NCBI GenBank assembly: GCA_937924675.1
Contig: CALEVL010000015.1
Span: forward strand, 1 to 9,957
Length of the DNA stretch: 9,957 nucleotides
Direction: 5' to 3'
Source of the DNA: an uncultured Ignavibacteria bacterium
GTDB lineage: Bacteria > Bacteroidota > Ignavibacteria > Tepidaquicellales > Tepidaquicellaceae
Of this stretch, positions 1 through 7,992 are shown piece after piece. The position numbers and the translations under genes were made by a program. The number at the start of each line of letters is the position of its first letter. Position 1 is the first letter of the stretch. The notes under the pieces are model-generated. The model was not told the DNA's origin. It did not search any database and saw only the letters and a program-made list of their open reading frames with translations.

Positions 1-286
1 ATAAAGAACTTTCTGCAGGAGGAACTGCCGCATTCTGCATGAAGGAAAGTCTTGCGTTGATTATTTTCTGGGTGAGCGGAGTTTGAGATCAATTAGAAAT
101 TAGAAATTTGAAATTAGAAATAGCAGATCAGAATCTAAGAGATTCAGCGCATTCAATATTCCTCATTGACTTTTCCAGTAGCAAATACTTTTCCTCATAT
201 TGTAACTATTCAATTCTTAATTTTTCCCAATTGGAAGGCATCGCCGCAACTTCTAACTTTCCAATCTGCGAAGGGCAGGAAACTTT
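1..286. other. Left-edge region without an assignable gene
   Basis: This stretch lies downstream of the histidine kinase. No convincing gene is visible. At the window edge several frames stay open briefly on the plus strand: one ends with a stop at 40-42 and another with a stop at 84-86. On the minus strand a frame with an ATG at 38-40 runs off the edge. Any of these could be the end or start of a neighbouring gene, and the fragments are too short to choose. From 87 to 286 the sequence is AT-rich, with 7-bp-period repeats at both ends. Between them is an inverted repeat, ATTGGAA at 230-236 with TTCCAAT at 259-265. A 60-codon plus-strand frame (108-290) starts inside the repeat and shows no family signature, so I treat it as chance. 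Confidence 0.5.
92..119. repeat. Tandem 7-bp AT-rich repeat (ATTAGAA x4)
   Basis: Four consecutive 7-bp units lie at 92-98, 99-105, 106-112 and 113-119. Three read ATTAGAA and the third reads ATTTGAA. The array is non-coding as far as can be seen. It is imperfectly inverted relative to the array at 285-305, whose complement has ATTAAAA-type units. Confidence 0.75.
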
Positions 287-305
287 TTAATTTTTAATTT
301 TCAAT
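285..305. repeat. Tandem 7-bp AT-rich repeat over the kinase stop codon
   Basis: Three 7-bp units are visible on the plus strand: TTTTAAT (285-291), TTTTAAT (292-298) and TTTCAAT (299-305). On the minus strand they read ATTGAAA, ATTAAAA, ATTAAAA. The array contains the stop codon of the histidine kinase (287-289) and encodes most of its last residues, ELKIKN. The kinase C-terminus has therefore probably been set by the repeat. Confidence 0.65.
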
Positions 306-2017
306 TCTTTTACTGCCTTAAACATCACCCGAAACTCCGATCCACCCGAATTCAACGGATGATATTCAATTTTGCCTCCCATTGCTTCAACAAATTCCTT
401 TGAGATGGATAAGCCAAGACCTGTGCCTTTATGCTCTGTTTCTTTTCCGGGGACCTTAAAGAACCTCTTGAAGATTTTCTCTCTGTATTGAGGCGGAATA
501 CCCGGACCGTTATCAAAGACAGAAATTGCTATGAACGATTGGTCAGCATTTCTCGCCGTTAAAGTTATTTCACTTCCAGCCGGGGAATATCTTATGGCAT
601 TGGAGATGAGGTTGATCAAGACCCAAGACGATTTTTCTTTGTCTGCTTTTATCTTTCGAACATCCGAAGGCACATCCTTGATCAGGGCAATGCCTTTGTC
701 TAATGCCTGTTGTTTCAATGACATGATCACTTCATCTGATGTTTCATTTACATCAACATCAGTCATAGTAAGATTAATATTGCCGGTCTCTGCCTGAGAC
801 ATGTCCAGAAGTTCACTTACAAGTTTAAGCAGGCGAGCGTTTTCTTTGTGAAGATCATCAACAATCTCTCTTTGCAATTCATTCAGCTCTCCTGTTTTCG
901 GATTTGCAAGAAGTTTCAGTCCAAGATCTGCAGACCCTAGCGGCGTTTTCAGTTCATGCGAAATAGTTGCAAGAAAATTTGTCTTTGCAGTATCCTTCTC
1001 CTGGAAAGTTGTTATGTTCTTGAGGGCAATCACCATTCCAAGCTCTTCTTCATCCTTCATTATCAAATACTTGTCAATCACATAGAAATTCTCTTTACCA
1101 TCCGTTACGATCTTAAAAGGAGATGTGTGAGTTTCTTCCCTGATAAATCTGAACAGGTCATTCAGCAATGCCACTTCATCTGATTGTTTGCCTACAATGT
1201 CTGATGCATTCAGATTCAGCAGTTTAAGTGATTGTTCATTCGCAAAGAGTACATACCCCGATTTGTCTATTCCAATGCTGGCATCTTTGAGGGAATTGAT
1301 CACAGCTTCGGCCCTGCTCTTCTGAAACATTATCTGATTTAAATTGCTGTGCTCATACATATCAAGCTTTTCCGCGAGTATGTTGAATGTGTCTGCAAGT
1401 TCGGTAAATTCATCACCAGTGTTGATGTGAACCCGGTATTTATAATTCTTCATTGATAGTTCACTCACGGCCTGTTTGAGTTTACCAATTGGCATCGTAA
1501 TGACTGAAGGAAAATTCACTGTAAATACGAGTCCGATAATAAACACCAGTGTAGCAAGCGCGGAAAGAACTGCCATTGCTTCTTTGGATTTTTGCTTTGT
1601 AATCTCATTCTTGGCTTTTATGGCATCCAAATTAAGGCGAATGATATTGCTCAGATCGTGGCTCATGCCAATCATTTGGACAGAGTCTAACCTTTCTGCA
1701 TTCATGATAAGATCATATTTGATCCTAAGACTCTGAGTTGACTCACTTTCTCCTTGCTCTGTTATGTTTGCCTCCTGCAGCTTTAGATTATTATGAAACT
1801 CTTCTTTAGCTTCTGCAAAATTCATAGTCATTCTAATCAGATTCATCTGCATAGAATAGCAATAATTGAGTGATTCGTAGTTGTCCTTCAGAATTTCCTC
1901 CGAAAGCTGCTTCAGCTTGACAACGTAGAATATTCCCATTCCTGCAGTAAGAAGCAAAAATATAAAGAGAAATATTGTACCGGTCCTTACCTTATTTCTT
2001 ATGCTTAATGTTTTCAT
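287..2017 (-). CDS. HAMP-PAS sensor histidine kinase, partner of the split KdpD
   Basis: This is a membrane sensor kinase of 576 residues. TM1 spans about residues 13-33, followed by an extracytoplasmic segment of about 113 residues and TM2 at about 147-170. Next come HAMP (about 170-222), PAS (about 232-340), HisKA with the phospho-acceptor motif SHELKTPL (His354), and HATPase_c with the N box NLISNAIRYSP (469-479), DNGPGIP (502-508), the F box FKRFF (516-520) and GTGLGLSI (531-538). All catalytic motifs look intact. It does not have the four closely packed TM helices (DUF4118) of classical KdpD. Its ATG overlaps the kdpD stop codon as ATGA, implying translational coupling. My inference is that it supplies the kinase half missing from the short KdpD and phosphorylates the NtrC-type regulator at 8492-9832. 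The last residues, ELKIKN, fall in an AT-rich repeat. The histidine kinase call is secure. The signal it senses and its partner are inferred. Confidence 0.93.
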   Translation of the reverse strand: MKTLSIRNKVRTGTIFLFIFLLLTAGMGIFYVVKLKQLSEEILKDNYESLNYCYSMQMNLIRMTMNFAEAKEEFHNNLKLQEANITEQGESESTQSLRIKYDLIMNAERLDSVQMIGMSHDLSNIIRLNLDAIKAKNEITKQKSKEAMAVLSALATLVFIIGLVFTVNFPSVITMPIGKLKQAVSELSMKNYKYRVHINTGDEFTELADTFNILAEKLDMYEHSNLNQIMFQKSRAEAVINSLKDASIGIDKSGYVLFANEQSLKLLNLNASDIVGKQSDEVALLNDLFRFIREETHTSPFKIVTDGKENFYVIDKYLIMKDEEELGMVIALKNITTFQEKDTAKTNFLATISHELKTPLGSADLGLKLLANPKTGELNELQREIVDDLHKENARLLKLVSELLDMSQAETGNINLTMTDVDVNETSDEVIMSLKQQALDKGIALIKDVPSDVRKIKADKEKSSWVLINLISNAIRYSPAGSEITLTARNADQSFIAISVFDNGPGIPPQYREKIFKRFFKVPGKETEHKGTGLGLSISKEFVEAMGGKIEYHPLNSGGSEFRVMFKAVKELKIKN

Positions 2018-3204
2018 GATAGAACTACTAAATCGACATCCTTTTCAGACAAGATGTTAAATATCCTGCTCAAGATGTCAGTTTTAAGAATCCGTTCAAA
2101 TATTCCGGTAGATGGCTTTCCAATACAAACTGTCGTGATTTCTTTCTCGTTGATTATGTCGGATATTGAATCTGCAAGCTTGGCTGACTTAGCTTTTCTT
2201 ACTATTGCAGTTGACTTATGCAAAGAAGAATTTGCAGAGTTTCCTAACTGAACTTGAATCACTACAGCTCCCAGTTCATTGGCAAGTTGAAAATTGTTAA
2301 GAAGATGCCTTTGCTTGTCAAGCGGGATTTTATCAAAACTCTCTGATGGAATCTGAACATACATAACAAACCAATCACTGTTGTAATAATTTGCCAGTCT
2401 CGAAGTCTTCCTGATAATCTTTCTTGCCTTTTCATGATTACTGCTTATGCATGCCAGGAACTTCTCGTGGCGTAATTGCTTCGGCTTTTCAACTTCTGTT
2501 TCAACCTTTCTTTCAACCTGAGATGCAACTTCCTTCAGCGCAAGTTCTCTAAGCTGAAGTATCTGATCTGCCTTAAAGAAGTTATTCAACGCTTGTGTTA
2601 CTTTAGCCTTGTCATAGATCTTACCTTCTTTGAGTCTCGTGATCAGTTCTTCTGATGTAAGGTCAATATTCACAACTTCATCCGCCAATCTGAGAAAGCT
2701 ATCGGGAACTCTCTCTTTTACTTCAACCCCCGTTATTTTTCGTACCTCATCATTGATGCTCTCAATGTGCTGAATGTTTATAGCGGTCAATACATTGATG
2801 CCGGCATCCAAAATTTCTGTCACATCCTGATAGCGCTTCTCATTTCGACTTCCCGGAATGTTTGTATGTGCCAACTCATCTACAACAACCCACTCCGGAT
2901 GTAGAATCATTATAGAATTCAAATCAAGTTCTTCCAAATGCTTCCCTTTGTAAAACACTTCCCTTCTGGGAAGAATCGGAAGCCCTTCAAGAAGTGTTTC
3001 TGTTTCTTTCCGGTTATGAGTTTCTACAAAGCCGATCTTGACATTTATGCCGTTCCTTAACATTGTATGAGCATCCTGGAGCATGCGGTAAGTCTTGCCT
3101 ACTCCGGCGCTCATGCCTATATATATCTTGAGCTTTCCTCTTTCGCTTTGCTTGAGAGATTCAAGATAACGATCTGCACTTCTGGTTCTTTCGTCTTCCA
3201 TCAT
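2014..3204 (-). CDS. kdpD: Short KdpD: KdpD N-terminal ATP-binding domain plus Usp domain, no kinase
   Basis: This soluble 396-residue protein matches the cytoplasmic N-terminal half of KdpD, the potassium/turgor sensor. Classical KdpD is about 850-900 residues. Residues about 20-230 form the KdpD domain, with Walker A GMSAGVGKT (30-38), Walker B VVVDELAHTN (106-115) and the conserved region around NIQHIESIND (143-152). Residues about 247-396 form a universal-stress-protein-like domain starting at FLACISSN. The protein ends at DVDLVVLS. There are no TM helices, HisKA or ATPase domain, and the kinase is the next gene, overlapping as ATGA. The start follows MMEDERTRSADRYLESLKQ, as expected for the family, and overlaps the upstream porin stop (ATGA). 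It probably gates the neighbouring kinase by protein contact, which is inference. The clean domain boundary and the intact downstream kinase suggest a genuine split architecture and not a broken gene. Confidence 0.93.
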   Translation of the reverse strand: MMEDERTRSADRYLESLKQSERGKLKIYIGMSAGVGKTYRMLQDAHTMLRNGINVKIGFVETHNRKETETLLEGLPILPRREVFYKGKHLEELDLNSIMILHPEWVVVDELAHTNIPGSRNEKRYQDVTEILDAGINVLTAINIQHIESINDEVRKITGVEVKERVPDSFLRLADEVVNIDLTSEELITRLKEGKIYDKAKVTQALNNFFKADQILQLRELALKEVASQVERKVETEVEKPKQLRHEKFLACISSNHEKARKIIRKTSRLANYYNSDWFVMYVQIPSESFDKIPLDKQRHLLNNFQLANELGAVVIQVQLGNSANSSLHKSTAIVRKAKSAKLADSISDIINEKEITTVCIGKPSTGIFERILKTDILSRIFNILSEKDVDLVVLS

Positions 3205-3581
3205 AGTGCAGTTAACAATGATGAAGTGACTGTACTATTCTTTTTCTTAAGTTCCCTTCCTGCTTCAGAAGAAAGATATGCATTTGTGTATGTTCCAGCC
3301 ATGAGTGAAAGATTTACTTTTTCCCTCTCTTTTGTGTATGACAATTTAATCATTGAAAGGTTCACATTAACTTCATTGCTTCGGTTATAGCTAAAAATGT
3401 GGCGCGGTCTCAAATGGTTTTCAGGTTTGTCAAAGTCATATGAATAGTATATCTCAATATACCCGCCGATTGTCAAGCCGTCATCTCCTTTTACCTGAAC
3501 AAACATGTTTGTAGCAGCAAATGACAATAGCAAAATTAACAGTTTAAAATTATCATTTAGGGAGTTTATCCAAAGATGCAT
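3201..3581 (-). pseudogene. Truncated kdp-linked outer-membrane beta-barrel porin
   Basis: The frame encodes 126 residues. A hydrophobic signal-like stretch (about residues 13-28, LLILLLSFAATNMFV) is followed by alternating polar and hydrophobic strands containing GGYIEIYYSYDFDKPENHLRP, FSYNRSNEVNVNLSMIKLSY and VNLSLMAGTYTNAYLSSE. From memory this resembles the start of the BBP2/OmpL-like porins that sit between kdpC and kdpD in many Bacteroidota, which are about 350-400 residues long. Here the similarity stops near residue 110. A short lysine/serine tail (LKKKNSTVTSSLLTAL) ends in a stop overlapping the kdpD ATG. A 126-residue fragment cannot form a normal barrel, so a deletion of the 3' two thirds is likely, although the frame is open and the operon continues. 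The ATG lies 29 bp inside kdpC. No later in-frame ATG precedes the signal region. A short functional variant cannot be excluded. Confidence 0.65.
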
Positions 3582-4122
3582 TAAGTTTCAGAAGGTTTAT
3601 TCTTTCCGTGCCAAATATTCCGAGATCCGGTCCTTCCAAGTTGGTGTCAACAAGATTCTGTAATTCTTTTTCCGGGATATTCCTTTCTTTTGCAACTCTG
3701 GGTATCTGAATCTCTGCGGCTCTTCTTGAGATATGCGGATCAAGTCCGCTGCCGCTTGCAGTTACCAGCTCGGAAGGGATATCATTCCTATTGATGCCCG
3801 GATTCTTTACCAGGAATGTATCAATTCGCTTTCTGACAACTACCAGATATTCCGGATTCGTAGGACCTTTGTTGCTTCCGGCTGATGCAGATGCATCATA
3901 GTTGACTGCAGACGGTCTTCCCCAGAAATACTTATTCTCGCTGAATGCTTGTCCAATGTTGAGACCTCCTGTATTGCTTCCCGACGGATTCAATAGCCGG
4001 ATGCTACCTCCGCCCGGAGCAAATGCCTTTGAGAATCCCAAAATTACAATCGTGTAAACTCCCGAGAGGAAAACTAATAATGCCAAAGTGAGTCTGATGG
4101 ATTTGTACAAGTTTTCTTTCAT
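3553..4122 (-). CDS. kdpC: KdpC, potassium-transporting ATPase subunit C
   Basis: KdpC is the single-span subunit that joins KdpA and KdpB in the pump and is thought to help ATP binding. The protein has 189 residues, the usual length. A short cytoplasmic N-terminus is followed by one TM helix (about residues 9-31) and a periplasmic domain. Family signatures are visible: GQAF followed by YFWGRPSAVNYDASASAGSN (residues 57-84), GPTNPEY (86-92) and TASGSGLDPHIS (121-132). The end is complete (LLKLNASLDKLPK). The gene starts 10 nt after the kdpB stop, and its 3' end overlaps the porin frame by 29 bp. No Shine-Dalgarno sequence is evident, and the region before the ATG is A/T-rich. Confidence 0.96.
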   Translation of the reverse strand: MKENLYKSIRLTLALLVFLSGVYTIVILGFSKAFAPGGGSIRLLNPSGSNTGGLNIGQAFSENKYFWGRPSAVNYDASASAGSNKGPTNPEYLVVVRKRIDTFLVKNPGINRNDIPSELVTASGSGLDPHISRRAAEIQIPRVAKERNIPEKELQNLVDTNLEGPDLGIFGTERINLLKLNASLDKLPK

Positions 4123-4132
4123 GATAGTATTT

Positions 4133-6184
4133 TTATAAAAACATTGATATTAACAGGTCAATGATCTTGATACCGATAAATGGTATGATGATCCCGCCGA
4201 GTCCGTAAATGAAGAGATTTCTTCTGAGTAATGCAGTTGCTCCGATCGGTTTGTAAGAAACTCCTTTGAGAGCAAGCGGAATCAGCATCGGAATAATGAT
4301 TGCATTGAAGATTACTGCCGAGAGTATAGCAGATTCCGGACTTTTCAGATCCATAATGTTCAGCTTTGCCAGAGCCGGTATGGATGACATGAACAGCGCG
4401 GGAACTATTGCAAAATATTTCGCGACATCATTTGCAATGCTGAATGTTGTAAGAGTACCACGAGTGATCAGAAGTTGTTTACCAATCTCCACTATCTCAA
4501 TTAGTTTCGTCGGATCGTTGTCAAGGTCAACCATGTTGCCTGCTTCTTTTGCAGCCTGTGTTCCGCTGTTCATAGAAACACCAACATCTGATTGCGCCAG
4601 AGCCGGCGCATCGTTCGTTCCGTCACCCATCATGGCAACAAGTTTTCCGGAGGCCTGTTCATTCCTTATGTATTGCAGCTTGTCTTCCGGTTTTGCTTCT
4701 GCTATGAAGTCGTCAACTCCTGCTTTCTCGGAAATATATTTTGCGGTAAGCTTGTTATCCCCGGTTACCATTACCGTCTTGACTCCCATTTTTCGCAGAC
4801 GTTCGAATCTTTCCCGGATGCCTGTCTTAATAATGTCCTGAAGTTCTATAACTCCCATGACTTTGTCATTCACGGAAACAACCAATGGAGTTCCGCCGTT
4901 TGAAGAGATCTCAACGATCACGGAAATGCATTCCTGCGGAAACTCATTACCGGCTTTTTCCGAGTAGCTTCTGATCGCATCGTATGCACCTTTTCTGATT
5001 ACAGTTCCATCTTCGAGAATTACTCCGCTTGTTCTTGTTTCAGCTGTGAATTTTATTGCTTGACTTATGTTGGCGTTGAATTCAGATTGGGATGATGCCC
5101 TTGCCAGCTCAATAATGCTCTTGCCTTCCGGAGTTTCATCAGGCATTGAGCTTAAGGAGCAAATTTTTACAAATTCATCACGATTTACACCACCCTTTGG
5201 ATAGAAGTTAGTTGCTTTTCTGTTGCCTATTGTGATAGTACCGGTCTTATCAAGCAGAAGCACATCTATGTCACCGGCAGTTTCAACAGCTTTGCCGGAT
5301 TTTGAAATGACATTTGCTCTCAAAGCTCTGTCCATTCCTGCAATTCCTATTGCGGAAAGAAGTCCGCCTATGGTTGTAGGAATCAGACATACAAACAATG
5401 ACACCAATGCTGCAATATTTACGACTGCGCTTGAATAATCTGCAAATGGTTTCAGTGTTACACATACTATCAGAAATACGATTGTAAATCCGGCAAGAAG
5501 AATTGTAAGTGCAATTTCATTAGGTGTCTTCTGTCGCTTTGCACCTTCAACGAGCGCAATCATCTTATCTAGAAATGATTCACCCGGTTGAGTAGTTACT
5601 ATGACCTTTATCCTGTCAGACAGAACTTTTGTTCCGCCGGTAACACTGCTTTTGTCGCCTCCCGCTTCTCTTATCACCGGAGCAGACTCACCTGTGATCG
5701 CTGATTCGTCAATGCTTGCCATACCTTCTATGATCTCACCATCAGAAGGAATGATATCCCCGGCAACGCATACAAAGATGTCTCCTTTGCTTAAAGAGGA
5801 AGAAGATACTGTTTCTAGAGGCAAATCAAATCCGGGACTGTCTTTTATGACTTTTTGCGCCACTGTTTCTTCTCTTGTCTTTCTCAGAGATTCTGCCTGA
5901 GCCTTACCGCGTGCTTCTGCCATAGCTTCGGCAAAATTCGCAAATAGCAGAGTAAGAAACAGGACAATGAATACAGAGAGATTGTAACCAAACGTTCCCT
6001 GTCCAAGATTTGGATCAATTGCTGAGATGATAGTTACGAAGAACATTATAAGTGTTCCAACTTCAACTGAGAACATTACCGGATTCTTCAGTTGCACAAC
6101 AGGATTGAGTTTGACAAAAGATTGAGTCAAACCCTGTTTGATGAGCTGATTGTCGAACAACTTATTTTCTATAATTCTTTTCAT
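4133..6184 (-). CDS. kdpB: KdpB, P-type ATPase catalytic subunit of the potassium pump
   Basis: KdpB is the P1A-type ATPase subunit whose ATP hydrolysis drives potassium import through KdpA. The protein has 683 residues, full length for the family (about 680). Motifs in order: actuator TGES (164-167; Ser167 matches the serine whose phosphorylation inhibits E. coli KdpB), the TM proline motif CLIPTT (266-271), phosphorylation motif DKTGT with Asp312, nucleotide-domain FTAETRTSG (379-387) and KGAYD (398-402), TGDN (474-477), and hinge GDGTNDAPAL (520-529). The TM5 motif FSIANDVAKYFAI (581-593) carries the Asp586 and Lys589 pair that matches the charged pair needed for coupling in E. coli. Nothing is missing. 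It begins 2 nt after kdpA, so the two are almost certainly co-translated. Confidence 0.98.
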   Translation of the reverse strand: MKRIIENKLFDNQLIKQGLTQSFVKLNPVVQLKNPVMFSVEVGTLIMFFVTIISAIDPNLGQGTFGYNLSVFIVLFLTLLFANFAEAMAEARGKAQAESLRKTREETVAQKVIKDSPGFDLPLETVSSSSLSKGDIFVCVAGDIIPSDGEIIEGMASIDESAITGESAPVIREAGGDKSSVTGGTKVLSDRIKVIVTTQPGESFLDKMIALVEGAKRQKTPNEIALTILLAGFTIVFLIVCVTLKPFADYSSAVVNIAALVSLFVCLIPTTIGGLLSAIGIAGMDRALRANVISKSGKAVETAGDIDVLLLDKTGTITIGNRKATNFYPKGGVNRDEFVKICSLSSMPDETPEGKSIIELARASSQSEFNANISQAIKFTAETRTSGVILEDGTVIRKGAYDAIRSYSEKAGNEFPQECISVIVEISSNGGTPLVVSVNDKVMGVIELQDIIKTGIRERFERLRKMGVKTVMVTGDNKLTAKYISEKAGVDDFIAEAKPEDKLQYIRNEQASGKLVAMMGDGTNDAPALAQSDVGVSMNSGTQAAKEAGNMVDLDNDPTKLIEIVEIGKQLLITRGTLTTFSIANDVAKYFAIVPALFMSSIPALAKLNIMDLKSPESAILSAVIFNAIIIPMLIPLALKGVSYKPIGATALLRRNLFIYGLGGIIIPFIGIKIIDLLISMFL

Positions 6185-6186
6185 GT

Positions 6187-7896
6187 TTACTTAATACTTA
6201 ATAATTCTGCAAATGGTCCGAGCGCAAGTGCCGGGAAAAATGAAAGTGCTGCTATGATCACAATTACTGCGAATGTCATTATTCCAAATGTTGCATTCTC
6301 TGTATTGAGAGATCCCGGACTCTCAGGAATTCTGATCTTCCTGCCCAGCATGCCCGCTATTGCGATAGGTCCGATAATGGGTATGAACCTTCCAAGAAAG
6401 AGAACAATACCTGTTGAATAATTCCAGAAGAAGTTATTGTCTGCAAGTCCTTCAAAGCCGCTTCCATTATTTGCTGCGGCTGAAGTAAACTCATACAGCA
6501 TTTCGCTGAAACCGTGATACCCCGGATTGTTTAGCCAACCTGATGGCTTGATCTTCCATGTCAGCTCAGGAAAATTTGTGACAATGTATGTTGACACAGC
6601 AGTTCCTGTCAGAATCATCATTGGATGAATTAGAGCAACTATTGTTGCGATCTTCATTTCTCTGGCTTCGATCTTCTTTCCCAAAAATTCAGGAGTTCGT
6701 CCTATCATGAGTCCGCTGACAAAAACAGCTATGATGAGAAAGACAAAATAGTTGAGCATGCCTACTCCAACTCCTCCGTAAAATGCATTAGTCATCATAC
6801 CAAGCATCTGCATAGCCCCGGAAAGCGGCATGAAAGAATCATGCATTGAATTGACCGAACCTGTTGAAATGACTGTTGTGACAATGCTCCAGTATGCGGA
6901 GCTTGTCGGACCAAACCGAACTTCCTTTCCCTCCATGTTTCCGAGCGGTTGTGCTATACCCATCTCAGTGATCATAGGATTGCCGCCTGTCTCAGAGTTA
7001 ACTGTTGGAATCAGAAGGCAAAGCATACCAAGCGTCATGACTCCAAGAATTACATAGGAAAGTTTCTTCCTTCTTAGATAATAACCCATTGTGAAGATGC
7101 ATCCTATTGGAATAACTACCTGAGAGAAAAGCAGAATTGCATTTGTAATCGGATCCGGATTTTCAAGAGGATGAGAAGCATTTGCTCCGAAGAATCCCCC
7201 GCCGTTTGTTCCAATATGTTTGATCGCCATGAATGCGGCAACCGGGCCTTGTGAGATTGTCTGTTCAATGCCTTCAAGAGTTGTAATACTGAATTTGCCT
7301 TCGAATGTCATTGGCACACCGCGAAGCGCAAGAATTACTGCAACGGCAATGCATAACGGCAGAAGAATTCTTGTAAGTGACTTGACGAAATAGTTGTAGA
7401 AGTTGCCGAGTGTATCGCCTGACTTTTCTTTCAGCCCTCTAAGCAATCCGGCGAATGCAGCTATGCCTGTTGCCGCCGAAACGAATTGAAGAAACATCAG
7501 AACAAAGATCTGTGAGAAATATGTAGCGCCCGTTTCACCGGAGTAGTGCTGAAGATTGCAGTTAACAAGAAAACTTATAGCCGTGTTGAATGCAAGGTCA
7601 GGTGACATTGAAGGATTTCCGTCAGGGTTCAATGGAAGACTACCCTGAATCATCAGCATCACAAATGCATATACAAACCATATGAGATTAATTGTCATCA
7701 ATGCTGTGAGAAATTCTTTCCAGCTCATTTCCTTTTTGGAATCTATTCCTGAAAACCTAAAAAGGAAATTCTCAACAGGCGATATAAAGTCAAAGAAGTT
7801 TTTTTCACCTTCAAAGACTTTCGCCATAAGTCTACCCAGCGGAATAGCCGCGATCAAGTTTGCGGCAAAAATCAGAACGATTTCAGAGATTTGCAT
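6187..7896 (-). CDS. kdpA: KdpA, potassium-binding channel-like subunit
   Basis: KdpA belongs to the superfamily of potassium transporters and carries the potassium-selective pore of the pump in the inner membrane. The protein has 569 residues with about ten TM helices. The four selectivity-filter loops are visible: NTAISFLVNCNLQHYSGE (104-121), GTNGGGFFGANASHPLENP (229-247), STGSVNSMHDSF (344-355) and TSAAANNGSGFEGL (471-484). The second loop keeps the glycine cluster essential for selectivity. The position that is Asn in E. coli GGGFFNAN is Gly here. To my knowledge this variant occurs in other KdpA proteins, so I do not treat it as a defect. The start at MQISEIVLIF lies 12 nt after the kdpF stop. 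No obvious Shine-Dalgarno sequence precedes it. Confidence 0.98.
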   Translation of the reverse strand: MQISEIVLIFAANLIAAIPLGRLMAKVFEGEKNFFDFISPVENFLFRFSGIDSKKEMSWKEFLTALMTINLIWFVYAFVMLMIQGSLPLNPDGNPSMSPDLAFNTAISFLVNCNLQHYSGETGATYFSQIFVLMFLQFVSAATGIAAFAGLLRGLKEKSGDTLGNFYNYFVKSLTRILLPLCIAVAVILALRGVPMTFEGKFSITTLEGIEQTISQGPVAAFMAIKHIGTNGGGFFGANASHPLENPDPITNAILLFSQVVIPIGCIFTMGYYLRRKKLSYVILGVMTLGMLCLLIPTVNSETGGNPMITEMGIAQPLGNMEGKEVRFGPTSSAYWSIVTTVISTGSVNSMHDSFMPLSGAMQMLGMMTNAFYGGVGVGMLNYFVFLIIAVFVSGLMIGRTPEFLGKKIEAREMKIATIVALIHPMMILTGTAVSTYIVTNFPELTWKIKPSGWLNNPGYHGFSEMLYEFTSAAANNGSGFEGLADNNFFWNYSTGIVLFLGRFIPIIGPIAIAGMLGRKIRIPESPGSLNTENATFGIMTFAVIVIIAALSFFPALALGPFAELLSIK

Positions 7897-7908
7897 GTGA
7901 AGTTTGAA

Positions 7909-7989
7909 TTAAAATTTTTCCGGTTTTATCAAAGCGTAACACAGATAACCGAATAGTGCAATACTGATTATGAACAGAATTGTGAACAT
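7909..7989 (-). CDS. kdpF: KdpF, small stabilising subunit of the potassium pump
   Basis: This 26-residue ORF has a single hydrophobic helix (MFTILFIISIALFGYLCYAL) and ends IKPEKF. The GYLxYALI core and the short charged tail match KdpF (E. coli: GYLVYALINAEAF), a lipid-like peptide that stabilises KdpABC. Its place directly before kdpA, with a 12-nt gap, is the canonical one. A purine-rich AAAGGA lies 8 nt upstream of the ATG, inside the preceding small ORF. This is one of the few clear Shine-Dalgarno-like sites in the window. Confidence 0.92.
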   Translation of the reverse strand: MFTILFIISIALFGYLCYALIKPEKF

Positions 7990-7992
7990 GGT

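Noticed and set aside
131..145. GAATCT-AAG-AGATTC hairpin as a terminator of the operon
   Set aside because: The stem is only 6 bp with little GC, and no T-run follows on either strand.
108..290. 60-codon open frame on the plus strand beside the kinase
   Set aside because: It begins inside an AT-rich tandem repeat, has no recognisable domain and no ribosome binding site, and ends in the opposing repeat.
258..298. CTGC/GCAG hairpin (266-278) followed by a T-rich run as a plus-strand terminator
   Set aside because: The stem is only 4 bp unless bulges are allowed, and no plus-strand gene is established upstream. The T-rich run is better explained by the 7-bp repeat.
2014..3204. kdpD as a frameshifted remnant of a full-length KdpD
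   Set aside because: It ends cleanly after a complete Usp domain. The downstream kinase has its own N-terminal TM helix, HAMP and PAS and not the KdpD membrane domain, so the two are separate genes.
4266..4841. 191-codon open frame on the plus strand
   Set aside because: It lies wholly antisense to kdpB, whose domains and catalytic motifs are intact. The translated sequence is serine/alanine-rich with no family signature, as expected for a shadow of a well-coded gene.
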